A stretch of 64,000 nucleotides of DNA from Semisulcospira habei (taxonomy: Eukaryota > Mollusca > Gastropoda > Semisulcospiridae), in contig BTPG01000005.1 of the NCBI GenBank assembly GCA_036245525.1, forward strand, positions 182,518,245-182,582,244, written 5' to 3'. Of this stretch, positions 21,985-48,900 are shown in pieces. How positions within the stretch are numbered: position 1 is the first letter of the stretch; each line of letters starts with the position of its first letter. The position numbers were made by a program, and so were the translations under genes. Below the pieces are notes generated by a model that worked only from the letters and a program-made list of their open reading frames with translations, was not told where the DNA came from and did no database searches.

Positions 21985-22700
21985 CTCATGGTTTACGTCG
22001 ACCTTGACCTTGACCAAAGGTAAGTGAAATGTAATCTTGTCTGGATATAATTCCCGAGGTTGGATGGATAAATATAATTCCAGAGGTTGGATGGATATAA
22101 TTCCAGAGGTTGGACACAGTACCTGATACGTCCTACAGTCTATCTAAATGTGAATTTTCCACACATTTATTGACCTCTCGATCTTGACCTTTACGAGTGA
22201 TGAACCAATTGAAAGTTCTGTTCATCAGCTACCTTTTTGCCAACATTGATGGAAAAAAATTGCAAAATGCCGGGATAAAACTAACATTTTATCAGTAATA
22301 GACACTTTAACAATATTCTTCAGCCTCTTAAAACCATTGACCTTACAGAAGAACCACCCAAATCAGTATGCGTATCAGTATCAGGTATCTCTGTACCAAG
22401 TTTGGGTTTAAAATTTAATATACTATCTGAGAAATCCCCGACTGTCAATTATCTTTACCTATTTATTGACCCTATTTGACGTTGACCTTTGAGAAAGGTC
22501 ACTCAAATTGGAACGTCCAGAAAGGTCTTGCCATACAGTGTCTCTTCTCATAGTCAATGAAAAAATGCCAACGTTACTGTTTACTACAGACAGACGGACG
22601 AGAGACGACGGACGAGAGCCGAGAGACGACGTGTGGACAGCCGGACGACGGATGTCCCATTACACAGACTCACTTTTGCTACTGCACGTGAAGCTAAAAT
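21985..22700 (-). repeat. Molluscan-type dispersed repeat, copy 2 (inverted)
   Basis: Reverse orientation relative to 15617-16330. It contains ATGCGTATCAGTATCAGGTA, GTACCAAGTTTGGGTTT and TTGACCTTTGAGAAAGGTCA and ends CTCACTTTTGCTACTGCACG. Confidence 0.6.
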
Positions 22701-22862
22701 AGAGAACTTGAACACGTCACTCTTGCAGACTTCCGGCTGGTCCTAAACACGAGGGCGACTGTCAGCGCTTATTGTGTAGGAGCAAGTACCACATGGGGGA
22801 AGGAAAGCACTAATAAGGGCGAGCACTGTGCACTGCTAGCCAGTGATTATGATCTAGTTGGT

Positions 22863-23073
22863 TTAACCCATTTAACCCAAAAGACGCATTTTCCAATTTT
22901 TGGAGGTGACTAAATGACTAAGTACCAGCTGCAGGAGGTGGATCGGCCATGATAATTCAAGGGTAGCGCCAGATTAGCTTGGCGCCCTCAGGCACCAAGC
23001 AAATCTGGCACTACCCTTGAATTATCATGGTCGGTCCATTTTCTGCTGCAGTGCATTAGGCTAGATGGGTTAA
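22863..23073. mobile_element. TTAA-bounded MITE, family B
   Basis: TTAACCCATTTAACCCAAAAG at left and CTAGATGGGTTAA at right; palindrome around GCTTGGCGCCCTCAGGCACC. Confidence 0.85.
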
Positions 23074-23529
23074 GCACCTCCCAAATACAACTTTTAAGAA
23101 CTAAATCAGCTAAAGCTGAGGTCGGCCCGTGAACCTTTTGCTCACCGGAAATGGGAGCCACAGATCAGTGCGAGTTATATCCGATGCGACGGTATAGTGG
23201 ACTGCGTAATCGTACCAATCCTGAGGCTGACCTGTACTCCCCAAACTGACTGTGCTAGGGCTGTTTTCTGCACATGCCGCTAAAACAGCTGTCAGCCTGA
23301 ATACAATCAGTGGCGCCGGCACTGACTGCCTTAGAAAGCGGCTGGCGCTGATAGTAACTCGGCCTGCGAGTAACCAGCGGTGAAATGCAGTCACTCCCAT
23401 TGTGCATGCAACCACCAGAACGGAAGTCGTGATATTCTTACCTCTTTTCCGCCGGAATAAAATGCGAACACTATCCCATTATAAGATGCGGGGTTGGGGG
23501 GGGGGGTGGGCGGGGGGGCGTGGGGGGGG

Positions 23530-23562
23530 GGGCTCATGAGGTTCTTTGCCTCTTGCACACTA
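23530..23562. mobile_element. Family A fragment after a G tract
   Basis: Only the right arm (GGCTCATGAGGTTCTTTGCC) remains, next to an expanded G run. Confidence 0.5.
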
Positions 23563-23682
23563 GCAAGCAGACTAAGCGCATACAATGGTATTGAGCTTTA
23601 ATTGCCTACTTTTCCAAACATCTTGTGCGGGCTCATCATCTAAGTTTGTGAGTTCAAATATCTTAATGACTGAGTCTAGACC

Positions 23683-23733
23683 CCCCCCCCCCCCCCCCCC
23701 ACCCACAAAAAAAAAAAACAAAAAAAAAAAAAC
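23683..23733. repeat. Poly-C / poly-A tract
   Basis: Homopolymer C run followed by A-rich run. Confidence 0.9.
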
Positions 23734-23879
23734 CTGAGGCCTCGTACACTGGCTGTCCCCCTCGATTTTGCTGTGCTAATCAGCGCAGCGCAGCGATAGA
23801 GCGAGACAAAAACCAGTGTGTACCTCTTGCTGGCCATATTCATATGCGCGCTCCTAGATAATTATACTTTTAACGAAAG

Positions 23880-24050
23880 GTTAGGGCGGGCTCAGGCGGT
23901 AGAGTGTTGGACTCTCGTCCGAAAGGTCGTGGTTTTGCAACCAGCTGGGGTCAACATTTTGCACAGACCTCTTTCCGGTGCCCGGTCCTTTGAATTCACC
24001 TTTGTAGTGGACAAAAGACGTTAAGCACTGATGTCACGTTTTAAGATGAA
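23880..24050 (+). mobile_element. tRNA-headed SINE, second copy
   Basis: GGGCTCAGGCGGTAGAGTG resembles a tRNA 5' half, and the body (TGCACAGACC, CCGGTGCC, AATTCACCTTTGTAGTGGAC, AGACGTTAAGCACTG) parallels the SINE at 2658-2868. The B box has decayed. Confidence 0.6.
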
Positions 24051-24366
24051 CATTCCTTGTGGCTAAAAACTTGCACGTAGAGACGTAGAGTTTGTCATTT
24101 TGTAAAAAAAAAAAAAAAAAAAAAAAGTGTTGGTGGTTGTGCTCGAGAGCCTAAAGTTGCCTCATTATTGCTTAACTCTTTCACGATATCCAGTGTCGTT
24201 CCTGAGACGCACTTTTGAAGACTTTCTGCTTTCTCCGGTACCTGGTGCTTTCTCCGGTCCCTGGTGCTTTCTCCGGTCCCTGGCTATTTGACGAGACGAC
24301 TGTTAAGTTTAATTTGATAGCAGCTGACGCATTTGGAATTTGGCACTAATTAGAAAACTGCGTATT

Positions 24367-24822
24367 GAACGGTAGGTGTTCCTTAGAACGGTAGGTGTTC
24401 CTTAGAACGGTAGGTGTTCCTTAGAACGGTAGGTGTTCCTAAGAACGGTAGGTGTTCCTTAGAACGGTAGGTGTTCCTTAGAACGGTAGGTGTTAATTAG
24501 AACGGTAGGTGTTCCTTAGAACAGTAGGTGTTAATTAGAACGGTAGGTGTTCCTTAGAACGGTAGGTGTTCCTTAGAACGGTAGGTGTTCCTTAGAACAG
24601 TAGGTGTTAATTAGAACGGTAGGTGTTCCTTAGAACAGTAGGTGTTAATTAGAACGGTAGGTGTTCCTTAGAACGGTAGGTGTTCCTTAGAACGGTAGGT
24701 GTTCCTTAGAACGGTAGGTGTTAATTAGAACGGTAGGTGTTCCTTAGAACAGTAGGTGTTAATTAGAACGGTAGGTGTTCCTTAGAACGGTAGGTGTTCC
24801 TTAGAACGGTAGGTGTTCCTTG
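24367..24822. repeat. 19-bp minisatellite, 24 copies
   Basis: Units start GAACGGTAGGTGTTCCTTA, from 24367 to 24804 in exact 19-bp steps. Variants with TTAATTA in place of TTCCTTA, or CAG for CGG, are interspersed. Confidence 0.95.
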
Positions 24823-24828
24823 TCTTTT

Positions 24829-25062
24829 GTGACCAGTTGACAGGTGGTGTCGTAATAGCTTGGCACCTAGGCAAAAGACCTCGGGCCCACGACGGTCGCA
24901 GTGGGCCTGCACACGGCTGTGCGCGGTCCCACTGCGACCATCGTGGGTCCGTGGACATTTTGCTACTGGGGTAGAGCCGCCAAGCTATTGTGACACCACC
25001 CTGGAAGTACAATGGTCGCCCTCTGTCTTGTTGTTGCGTGGCTGACCGGGCTGAATCATCAG
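24829..25062. mobile_element. Composite palindrome: family C nested in a family-B-like element
   Basis: Outer arms (GGTGTCGTAATAGCTTGGC and GCCAAGCTATTGTGACACC) are of family-B type. The centre is replaced by a family-C palindrome at about 24871-24975 (GGCCCACGACGGTCGCAGTG and its complement). Confidence 0.7.
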
Positions 25063-25117
25063 GCGTGCCAATGTCTGGACTTTTCAGAGATTGGATTTGA
25101 TTTTGATTAGGTCTTCC

Positions 25118-40943
<15,826 letters not shown>

Positions 40944-41025
40944 TTTATCTAAAAGTATTGTACCGTGAATGGTTACTGTGTCGTTAAATTGTTCACGCTG
41001 GTTATGCAATCCGCTAGTTCTTCTG

Positions 41026-41033
41026 TGACGTAA
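41026..41033. promoter_or_regulatory. CRE-like site upstream of LRRC71-b
   Basis: TGACGTAA, one base off the CRE palindrome, about 85 bp upstream of the start codon. Weak evidence. Confidence 0.2.
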
Positions 41034-41082
41034 TTTTTGCAAGTGCGTAACATTGGTTGTCGTCGTAATGTTCTTTTTCGAG

Positions 41083-41148
41083 ACCAAAAGGTGACGGCAA
41101 AGTGTGTAAAATGCAAAGAAAGAAAGAAACACTCTGAGAAAGGACAAT
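41083..41148. repeat. Segment shared with the 53.7-kb inverted repeat
   Basis: GGTGACGGCAAAGTGTGTAA followed by AAAGAAACACTCTGAGAAAG resembles 53687-53750. It is a dispersed repeat remnant just upstream of LRRC71-b. Confidence 0.45.
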
Positions 41149-41494
41149 AACAACACAAATGATTAAATTTGCGAATGCCGGAAAACTCTTTGTCAAACTA
41201 GACACACTGACAAGAAATGAACGCACCACTTATCTTTCTTTCCTATCTTTTGTCATAAAGGGTGTACACTGTGCAGCTGAATGTGTGACGTGAAGGTATT
41301 CATGAAAACTCAAAGTGCGTAATAAACGAAGTAAGACTGACAGGAGTGACGTCAAATAAAAGTGTAAAACTGACAGAGAAAGGTGAGAAAAGGTACGTGC
41401 GGAGCGCGTGGTGAAAGAGCGAGAGAGAGGTGTGTGTGCGTACGCGCGTGCGATTGTGTGCGTGTGTGCGCACATGTATGTATATGTGCGTGTT

Positions 41495-41597
41495 CCAGTA
41501 AGCAAAAGACCCTCAGGCCAATATCAGCCGCAGTCGGCCCGTGAACTGCTGTGCGCTGGCACACTGCAGCTGCCATCGGTTCGAGGACCACAAGTTA
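41495..41597. mobile_element. Family C palindrome, degenerate
   Basis: CCAGTAAGCAAAAGACCCTC and CGAGGACCACAAG outer arms around CGCAGTCGGCCCGTGAACTG. Confidence 0.6.
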
Positions 41598-41644
<47 letters not shown>

Positions 41645-41751
41645 CGTGTGTGTGTGTGTATGTGTGTGCGTGTGTGGAGGTATGTGTGTGCGTGTGTGTG
41701 TGTGCGCGTGTGTGTGTGTGTGTGTGTATGCGTGAATGTGTGTGCGTGTGT

Positions 41752-41815
<64 letters not shown>
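41597..41815. repeat. (GT)n microsatellite
   Basis: Over 200 bp of GT with GC and TA interruptions. Confidence 0.95.
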
Positions 41816-41817
<2 letters not shown>

Positions 41818-42163
41818 TTAGGACGAAGCTAATGCAGATGCTGATGACGATGATGACGACGACGATGGTAACCACTCCAGACAAACAGCATGCTCCTGGT
41901 GAGAGAAGGTTGGGAGAGCTTTCCATAGAGCAACCTAAAGCAAATGACACACTCACGGGCACAAACTTAGACATTTCAAACCAACATTGCGGACCCATTG
42001 TAGGGGAAAGAACTGTACATCTATGTAAATTTCGCTGTAATCAAATGTGGTTCCTTCCCTTGATTAACTGAGCGTCATCGTGCGTGCTGTATGACAATGT
42101 AGAAAAAGTATTCTTTGTGTAGCGACAAAAGGGTACTTGATCAGTAAACACACACTCGCCAGC

Positions 42164-42289
<126 letters not shown>

Positions 42290-42504
42290 GTCTCTCTCAC
42301 ACACATACGTACGCACACATACACACACAAACACATACACAGAGCCAGCACAAGCATAATTATTGTCATGAGAATGTCAGGATACACAGCAGTTGTACAT
42401 AAAATGCGGCCGCCGAAAGCAATGTTTGGTTCCTGGTATAGCACTTTTTGTCGTTGCGACTCCTGCAGCCGGAAACACCTCGACAAACAGCGTTATCGAC
42501 AGGG

Positions 42505-42719
42505 TTAACCCATTTAGCACCATGGGCGCATTTGCCGAATTTTGGAAGCGTTACTTAAACGACTACGTACCACTTGCAGGAGATGGAATGACCATGATAA
42601 TTCAAGGGTAGTGCCAGATTAGCTTGGCGCCGACAGGCGCCAAGCTAATCTGGCACTACCCTTAAAATATATTGGTCAATCAATCTCCTGCTGTAGGGTG
42701 TTGGCGATAAAAGGGTTAA
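42505..42719. mobile_element. TTAA-bounded MITE, family B
   Basis: TTAACCCATTTAGCACCATG at left, GATAAAAGGGTTAA at right; centre GCTTGGCGCCGACAGGCGCC. It lies directly 5' of the LINE. Confidence 0.85.
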
Positions 42720-42723
42720 TGAA

Positions 42724-44800
42724 TTGTTGGCATCGAATAGATCGACTGGTGTACAAAAACACACACACACTACTTGTTTGTGCGCCTCTCACCCTCTCTC
42801 AATCAGCCCCAAAATACTTAAATTAGCTATTCCTTATGTTATTGAAACAATAACCTTTATTTATAACTTGTGCATTCAAACAAATATTTTCCCAAAGGAA
42901 CTTAAAAAAGCCAAGGTTATACCCCTCCCGAAAACAAGAGTTATGACTGATGTTAATAACTATCGCCCCATATCACTATTGTCCATCCTTAGTAAACCAC
43001 TTGAACGGCATATCCATAAACATCTCTTGGAATATTTAGAAAATCATACATTAATCCACCCCCTTCAGTCGGGATTCAGACCAAAGCACAGCTGTCACAC
43101 GGCCCTAGCACGTCTAACTGATGTGTGGCTGCGCTCAATAAATCAGGGCGAATTTACCGGCGCTGTATTTATTGACTTACGAAAAGCCTTTGATCTTGTG
43201 GACCATAAACTTCTACTTTCCAAGCTAAATGTGTACTTCGGTAGTTCGTTTGGCAATAAATGCATTTCTTCCTCAATTAACTACAGCCAGAAATCTCTTT
43301 ACCACCATGGCACAACTCCACTTTTTGCCTCATATCTTAGCGACAGACAGCAGCGCGTCATGGTCAATGGATCATACTCCTCAAGCGGATTAGTAACACG
43401 GGGAGTTCCCCAGGGTTCAGTCGTAGGGCCTCTTCTGTTTTGCCTCTTTATAAATGACCTGCCGCTACATTTGACTAGCGACAAAATTTCATGTGATTTA
43501 TTCGCTGATGACGCCACAATTCACACCCCGGACAAGAGTATTGATTCTTTAAATGGCCGTTTGAAGCAGGGTTTGAGCGAAATTTCTACTTGGTGCGCAA
43601 ACAATGAAATGATTTTAAATCCTTCCAAAACGGAAGGCATGACGATAGCAACCCGTCAGAAGCACCAGCTCAAGCCACTTACACTCAGCCTGACTATCCA
43701 TAATGACATCGTTAATCAGGTCACGGAACACCGATTACTTGGTGTAATTGTTGATGACCAGATGAAGTGGCAATCACACATAAATGCTGTATGTAAAACT
43801 GTTGCTAGAAATGTTTTTATGCTTTCAAAGTTGAAGTACTTTATCGATGTTGATGCTCGCAAGTTATTTTACAATGCACATGTCAAATCCCACATCGATT
43901 ATGCGTCCACGATATGGGATGGCAGCGGTGACATACACTTGAAGAGGCTTAACTCCCTGCATCGGAGAGCAGCGAAACATATCCTGCCTGATTCAGCCCT
44001 AACAACTGATGAAAAACTTGAAAAACTGAAAATGCTACCTCTTAGCAAGCATCACCTCTTAAACAAGGGTGTGGTTATGTATAAAATCTGGAATGAGATT
44101 CACCCAGAATATCTTTGTAAGCTCTTTACCAAGGCAAGTTCAGGTTATTCTACTTCAAGGCGAAACTTTATTACACCTCGCCCCAGGATAGATCTCTTTA
44201 AAACCAGTGTATCTTTCTCAGGCGCATCTTTCTGGAACACACTGCCAACATGTATAACACACGCTAGCTCCCTCTCCTCTTTCAAGGAATGCCTCCTCAA
44301 GTACTTGTCTGCTGATACATAATCTACCACAAGTATTCGTATAAAACATGTGCTTATCGTATAATCAGTGCATGCTGCCGTATGGTTTGTGCATACTAAT
44401 AATAATCGCCTAATTACATAATTGAACTTTCTATTATAATCCAAATAATTTTTGCTGTCTGAAGTGAATTTTCACTATGATCCAAATGATTTGCTTCGTA
44501 TATAGGTCAAGTTATCATTAGCGCGTGTTTGTGTGTGCGCGCGAGCGTGTATGTGTCAGTGTGTGCGCGTTGCGTGTACTTTCTATTTTTTGTTTGTTTT
44601 TTGTATGACCGAATGAATGAATGAATTTTGTTTAATGTCTCTTCATGTTTAATGTTTCCTAATTTTTCTTTGTGTAATTTGGTACTATTAGTATTACAAT
44701 TATTATCCTGTGTTTGTAGAGTAGCAACGGCAAGTATGAAAAATGGCACACGTGCTAATTACTTTATCCGTTGAGAAATAAAGTTTCATTTCATTTCATT
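42724..44800 (+). mobile_element. CR1/L2-like LINE, 5'-truncated, intact RT frame
   Basis: RT homology starts near 42806 after a short CA tract and runs to a stop at 44322. A roughly 470-bp 3' untranslated region follows, ending GTAGCAACGGCAAGTATGAA, GAGAAATAAAG and a TTTCA-repeat tail at about 44785-44800. No endonuclease is present. Confidence 0.85.
42806..44322 (+). CDS. CR1/L2-like reverse transcriptase
   Basis: Open through about 505 codons. Landmarks: ISPKILKLAIPYV, KAKVIPLPKTR, NNYRPISLLSILSKPLERH, LQSGFRPKHSCHTAL, FIDLRKAFDLVDHKLL, LVTRGVPQGSVVGPLLF, catalytic FADDATIHT, LNPSKTEGM, LLGVIVDDQMKW and a C-terminal FSGASFWNTLP / SLSSFKECLLKYL block. Family knowledge: this order is that of CR1/L2/jockey-group RTs. 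Between KLNVYF and SYLSDRQQRV there are about 30 residues, more than in the usual family members. No internal stop, so this copy is young or was recently active, but the N-terminal endonuclease is lacking. Confidence 0.9.
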
Positions 44801-44802
44801 TC

Positions 44803-44862
44803 TCTCCCTTCCCTTCCCCTCCCCCCCCCCCCACCCACCCCTCCCCCCCGCCCCCCTCTCCA
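44803..44862. repeat. C-rich low-complexity tract
   Basis: Runs of C with T and A interruptions. Confidence 0.9.
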
Positions 44863-44880
44863 AAACACACTCGTCATCGG

Positions 44881-45096
44881 TTAAAAAAAAACACCAAAAA
44901 ACCCTGATCCCTTCACTGACAGTGACAACGATTGCGATTAGAACACAGATGTAAATGCGAGCAAATAGGCACACAGAACACAGGCCTAACAAGAGATATG
45001 AAGCCTCATGAGCCCCCGCGACTGCGGGGGCTCATAAGGGCTCATGTCTCTTGCAGCTGGATAGCGTTCGCGTTGCCCAGGCAGTAAAGGGGTTAA
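44881..45096. mobile_element. TTAA-bounded MITE, family A
   Basis: Left end TTAA followed by an A tract, right end GGCAGTAAAGGGGTTAA; hairpin at about 44987-45056. Confidence 0.75.
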
Positions 45097-45179
45097 TTAT
45101 CACCGGGTTTTGATCATGGCTGCGTGTAAAGGGGTGTATACAGCATATGTACACAACGAAATCTAGGAAAACGTCGACA

Positions 45180-45275
45180 CTATGCTGTCATGATGGCGGC
45201 TAGAACGAGACAGAGAGTGAAGACAATGTCCAGCGGTACTCTGTTCCCTGCTCCTGTGTAGTTGCTGGGGCCGAA
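45180..45275 (-). CDS. Reeler gene exon 6 (terminal, hydrophobic tail)
   Basis: Acceptor CTGTGTGTTTCAG; encodes FGPSNYTGAGNRVPLD followed by the hydrophobic IVFTLCLVLAAIMTA and TAG. It has one N-glycosylation sequon (NYT). Confidence 0.8.
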   Translation of the reverse strand, partial: FGPSNYTGAGNRVPLDIVFTLCLVLAAIMTA

Positions 45276-45465
45276 CTGAAACACACAGCAGGCACAATGT
45301 CATCGGGGCATACTGTGAATGAGCGTCAAATTAATCAATATAATCAATATAATCAATCAATCAATATAATCAATCAATCGGTCGGTCGGTCGGTCGGTCG
45401 GTCGGTCAGTCGGTCAGTCAACCCACCCACCCACCCAGTCAGTCAGTCAGTCAGTCAGTCAGTCA

Positions 45466-45521
<56 letters not shown>

Positions 45522-45862
45522 CACCCACCCACCCACCCAGTCAGTCAATCAGCCAGCCAGTCAGCCAGTCAGGTAGTCAGTCAGTCAAGTAAGCAAGCAG
45601 GCAAGCAAGCTATCCCAATTACCTACTTTTCTGTACCAGACCATTTAGATTTATTATGTGTCTTTGACGTCACAGTTTTGTCTCGACTAGGGCACGTATT
45701 CCTACCTACTGAACATATAAAAACCGCTGAGACCAGCTCTGGGGGTTGTCACGATGGGGTTCATGCGAAATTCAGGGTTTGGCAACCAGACTAATAACGT
45801 GTCTTGTGTTGGTGATCTCACTGGTCTTGAAATAAATAAAGAAATGAAAAGAAAAAAAAATG

Positions 45863-45901
<39 letters not shown>

Positions 45902-48900
45902 TACATACATCATTCGGATTAATGCCTCCTGGCAGGGTAGGTCGAATAGTAGTGGTGGTGGCGGTGGGGGTTGTGGTGGCGGTGGTGGCGGCAGACTTAG
46001 TAGCTGAAAAGAAATGAAAGAAATAAACATGAACACATGTAAATTAACTTTTCGGGTACAGGTAGCGCTAATTTGGTCGCATTAATTCTTACACTAATCA
46101 CCGCGGCATAAAGCGCATACCGATTGAAACACTGACACGTCAATTGAAAGATGTCAACATTTCCACGTTTGGGAGTCGGGCTCTAAAGTCTCCATTAACC
46201 CCATGACTGTCGAGATAAAAGTCAACACGACCCAACTGCAAGAGGCATAGATCCTCATGAGCCCCCGCCAATGGCGGGGGCTTATGAGGATCTATGCCTC
46301 TTGCTGACACCAATTTATATCCATGTTCCTCGGACAGCTTTGGCTCTTTGGCGATGAATTGCCTAAGATTGCAGAAACAGTATGGGTTAGCAGTGGTGGG
46401 CAGCTTTCGTTGTTGTCGTGGATGTAGTCGTGGGTGTGGTAGAGGTGGTGGTGGTGGTAGGGAGTGGTGGTGGCGGTTTCAGGAATGGTTGCTGTGATGG
46501 GTGCAGTGGTTGTTGTTGCAAATATACTTAATATGGTGATGTAGAGATATTTGTAGTCGTACTTGCTGCTGCTGCTGCTGGCGTTGTTCTTGTTGTTGTA
46601 GTTGTGTTCTGTGCTGTAGCTGTCGTCGTTGTCCTTTTTGTTGTGGTTGTCGTGGTGCTGGTAGCGTCGTCGAAAACGATGACAGGGGAGAGAATCCCTG
46701 TGTAGTAATCGTTGTACACGCGCACCACTGTAGTACTGAAAATTAGATCTATATCACTGTAGTACTGAAAATTAGATCTATATCACTGTAGTACTGAAAA
46801 TTAGACCTATATCACTGTAGTACTGAAAATTAGATCTATATCACTGTCGTTCTGAAAATTAGATCTATATCACTGTAGTACTGAAAATTAGATCTAAAAT
46901 TTGATCTATATCTGCAATGCTTGTAAACAGAATTAAAACAAAGAACACCCGGAGTGTAATGATGCGACTGAGAGCAAGCAAAGTCTATCTGCAAGCTGTA
47001 TTGCTCCACATGAGCCCCCGCAGTAGCTATGCAGCTTGCTGGACAAATTGTATCGCTTAACCTCCAAACCAATGGTGCTATGCTAAGCGCTCTTCGAAAA
47101 CAAAATTCAACAAACATACGAGTGACATAAAAATAAAGAGTAAAAGTTACGATTATGTAAATACAACTGAGATAATGCTATTAAAAATACAAAAATTAAT
47201 AAATGAATAAGTAAATATTAAATAAACTAATAAATAAACCCGCGGAATAAAAATAATGCAGGGAGAAGGGAGCAAACTTGGATCTGTCTAAGACCTCAAG
47301 GCTAGAATAGCGTCCCTTGAATGTTTTCCGGATCGGTACCTGAAGACGATGTCGCCCTGCGGGACAGGAGGGGCTCTCCAGGACACAGTGACGCTTGTTC
47401 TGTCTGTAGAGTAGGCGTGTGTGGAGGCACCGCTCTGTCAACACATGCACACGGAGTTAGTCAACTGGGTGTGGGCAATTGAGGAATCCAAAAAGGTTAT
47501 AAACACAACTGACTCACTCAGATCAGCCCTACTACCAAAACGGCCACTACACCTCCGCCTGCCACCACAAAACCACTACCCTCCACGCCCATTCCAGCGA
47601 CAGACACCAAGACCCAGACTCCGCTGGCCGCCACGGTACTACCAGCCACCACCACTCATCCAAGAACTTCTCTATTGGTTGGAACACCTCACCTCCTCCA
47701 AGCGGCAATTCCATCCGCCACAACCACTGGGGAGAAACTAAACCACCTCCCGCCACCACCCGCCCGGCCCTGGCAACACCATCAGCCGTAGCGACGCGAC
47801 GGAGCGACAGACAGACAGCCAGATGACCCCCCCCCCTCTCCCCTCCCCATCCCCTGGCCCACCCCCCCCCCCCCCCCTCGGACGAAATAGCGAGAGCTGT
47901 AAGTCCCGGTCCCTGCAAAAGTAGCACTAGCTCAGGTCTAACTAACTAACTTATGAATGATCGATATATCGCTGGTGTCCGCATGCATGGTGCGCAACAT
48001 CAAACTGACACGTCACAATGCGGTTGCTGGAGCTCATGAAAATATATGCCGCATAACCCCAATGTAGTCACATTCTGTTTCACTAGAAATCTTCGTTCAT
48101 TCAGTAACGGAAAGCCACAACCGTCCGAAGAATATGAATACAAATTGGTCTCTGCAAGAGGCATAGATCCTCATGAGCCCCCGCAACTGCGGGGGCTCAT
48201 GAGGATCTATGTCTCTTGCAGTTGGGTGGTGATCGGATTTTTCCGGCAGTCAAGGGGGTAAAGATTTAACCCCTTGACTGCGGGGAAAACCCGAACACGA
48301 CCCAGCTGCAAGAGGCAGAGATCCTCGTAGGCTGTAAGAGCCTGGCTTGAGGACGGCACTCGGGTGGCACTCACATTGCATCCCACCCTGCTCTCGCCAT
48401 CCGTTTCCACAAAGTAGCCGTAGCGGAGATCCTGTGCTGGGTCGGAGGCATTGCGCGCCTGTATGAAGAACCCGCGGAAAGTCCGGCCAGAAATACGGGG
48501 CTGTATGCTCACTGAAAGTGGAGGGAAAAAATAGACGTGAACAGCGTATAAAGATGAAGAAAGACGTGGAAAGGGATAAAGTAGTAGCAGTGAACGAACG
48601 AACGGACGGACGGACGGACGGGCGGGCGAGCGGACGGACGAACGAACGAATGAACCAACCAACCAACCGACCAATCAAGCGACCAATCAAGCAAACGAAT
48701 TAATGAATAAATAAATGAACAAACGAACGATAGACCAACCAACCGACACCACCCCTCCACCCTCCCCCCCCCCAACCCACGCTCCCCCTCCAAAAATAAA
48801 TGAATAATAATAAAATATAATAAGTATGATAATGGTACTGATAATGATACTAATAATATGAAAAAGAGTAAGTAAAATGTAACGAACTAATGAACAAACC

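Larger units (their letters stand above)
19015..25117. other. Intergenic repeat cluster between the two convergent LRRC71 genes
   Basis: No host exon recognised in about 6.1 kb. It holds family A, B and C MITEs, (GT)n tracts, the inverted molluscan-type repeat, a SINE, poly-C/poly-A tracts and a 19-bp minisatellite, each listed separately. Confidence 0.6.

Noticed and set aside
46378..46500. Extra Thr/Pro-rich exon in the Reeler gene
   Set aside because: The Thr-rich frame exists, but its likely acceptor gives phase 0 while exon 4 leaves phase 1; skipping it joins exons 4 and 5 in frame. An alternative exon cannot be excluded.
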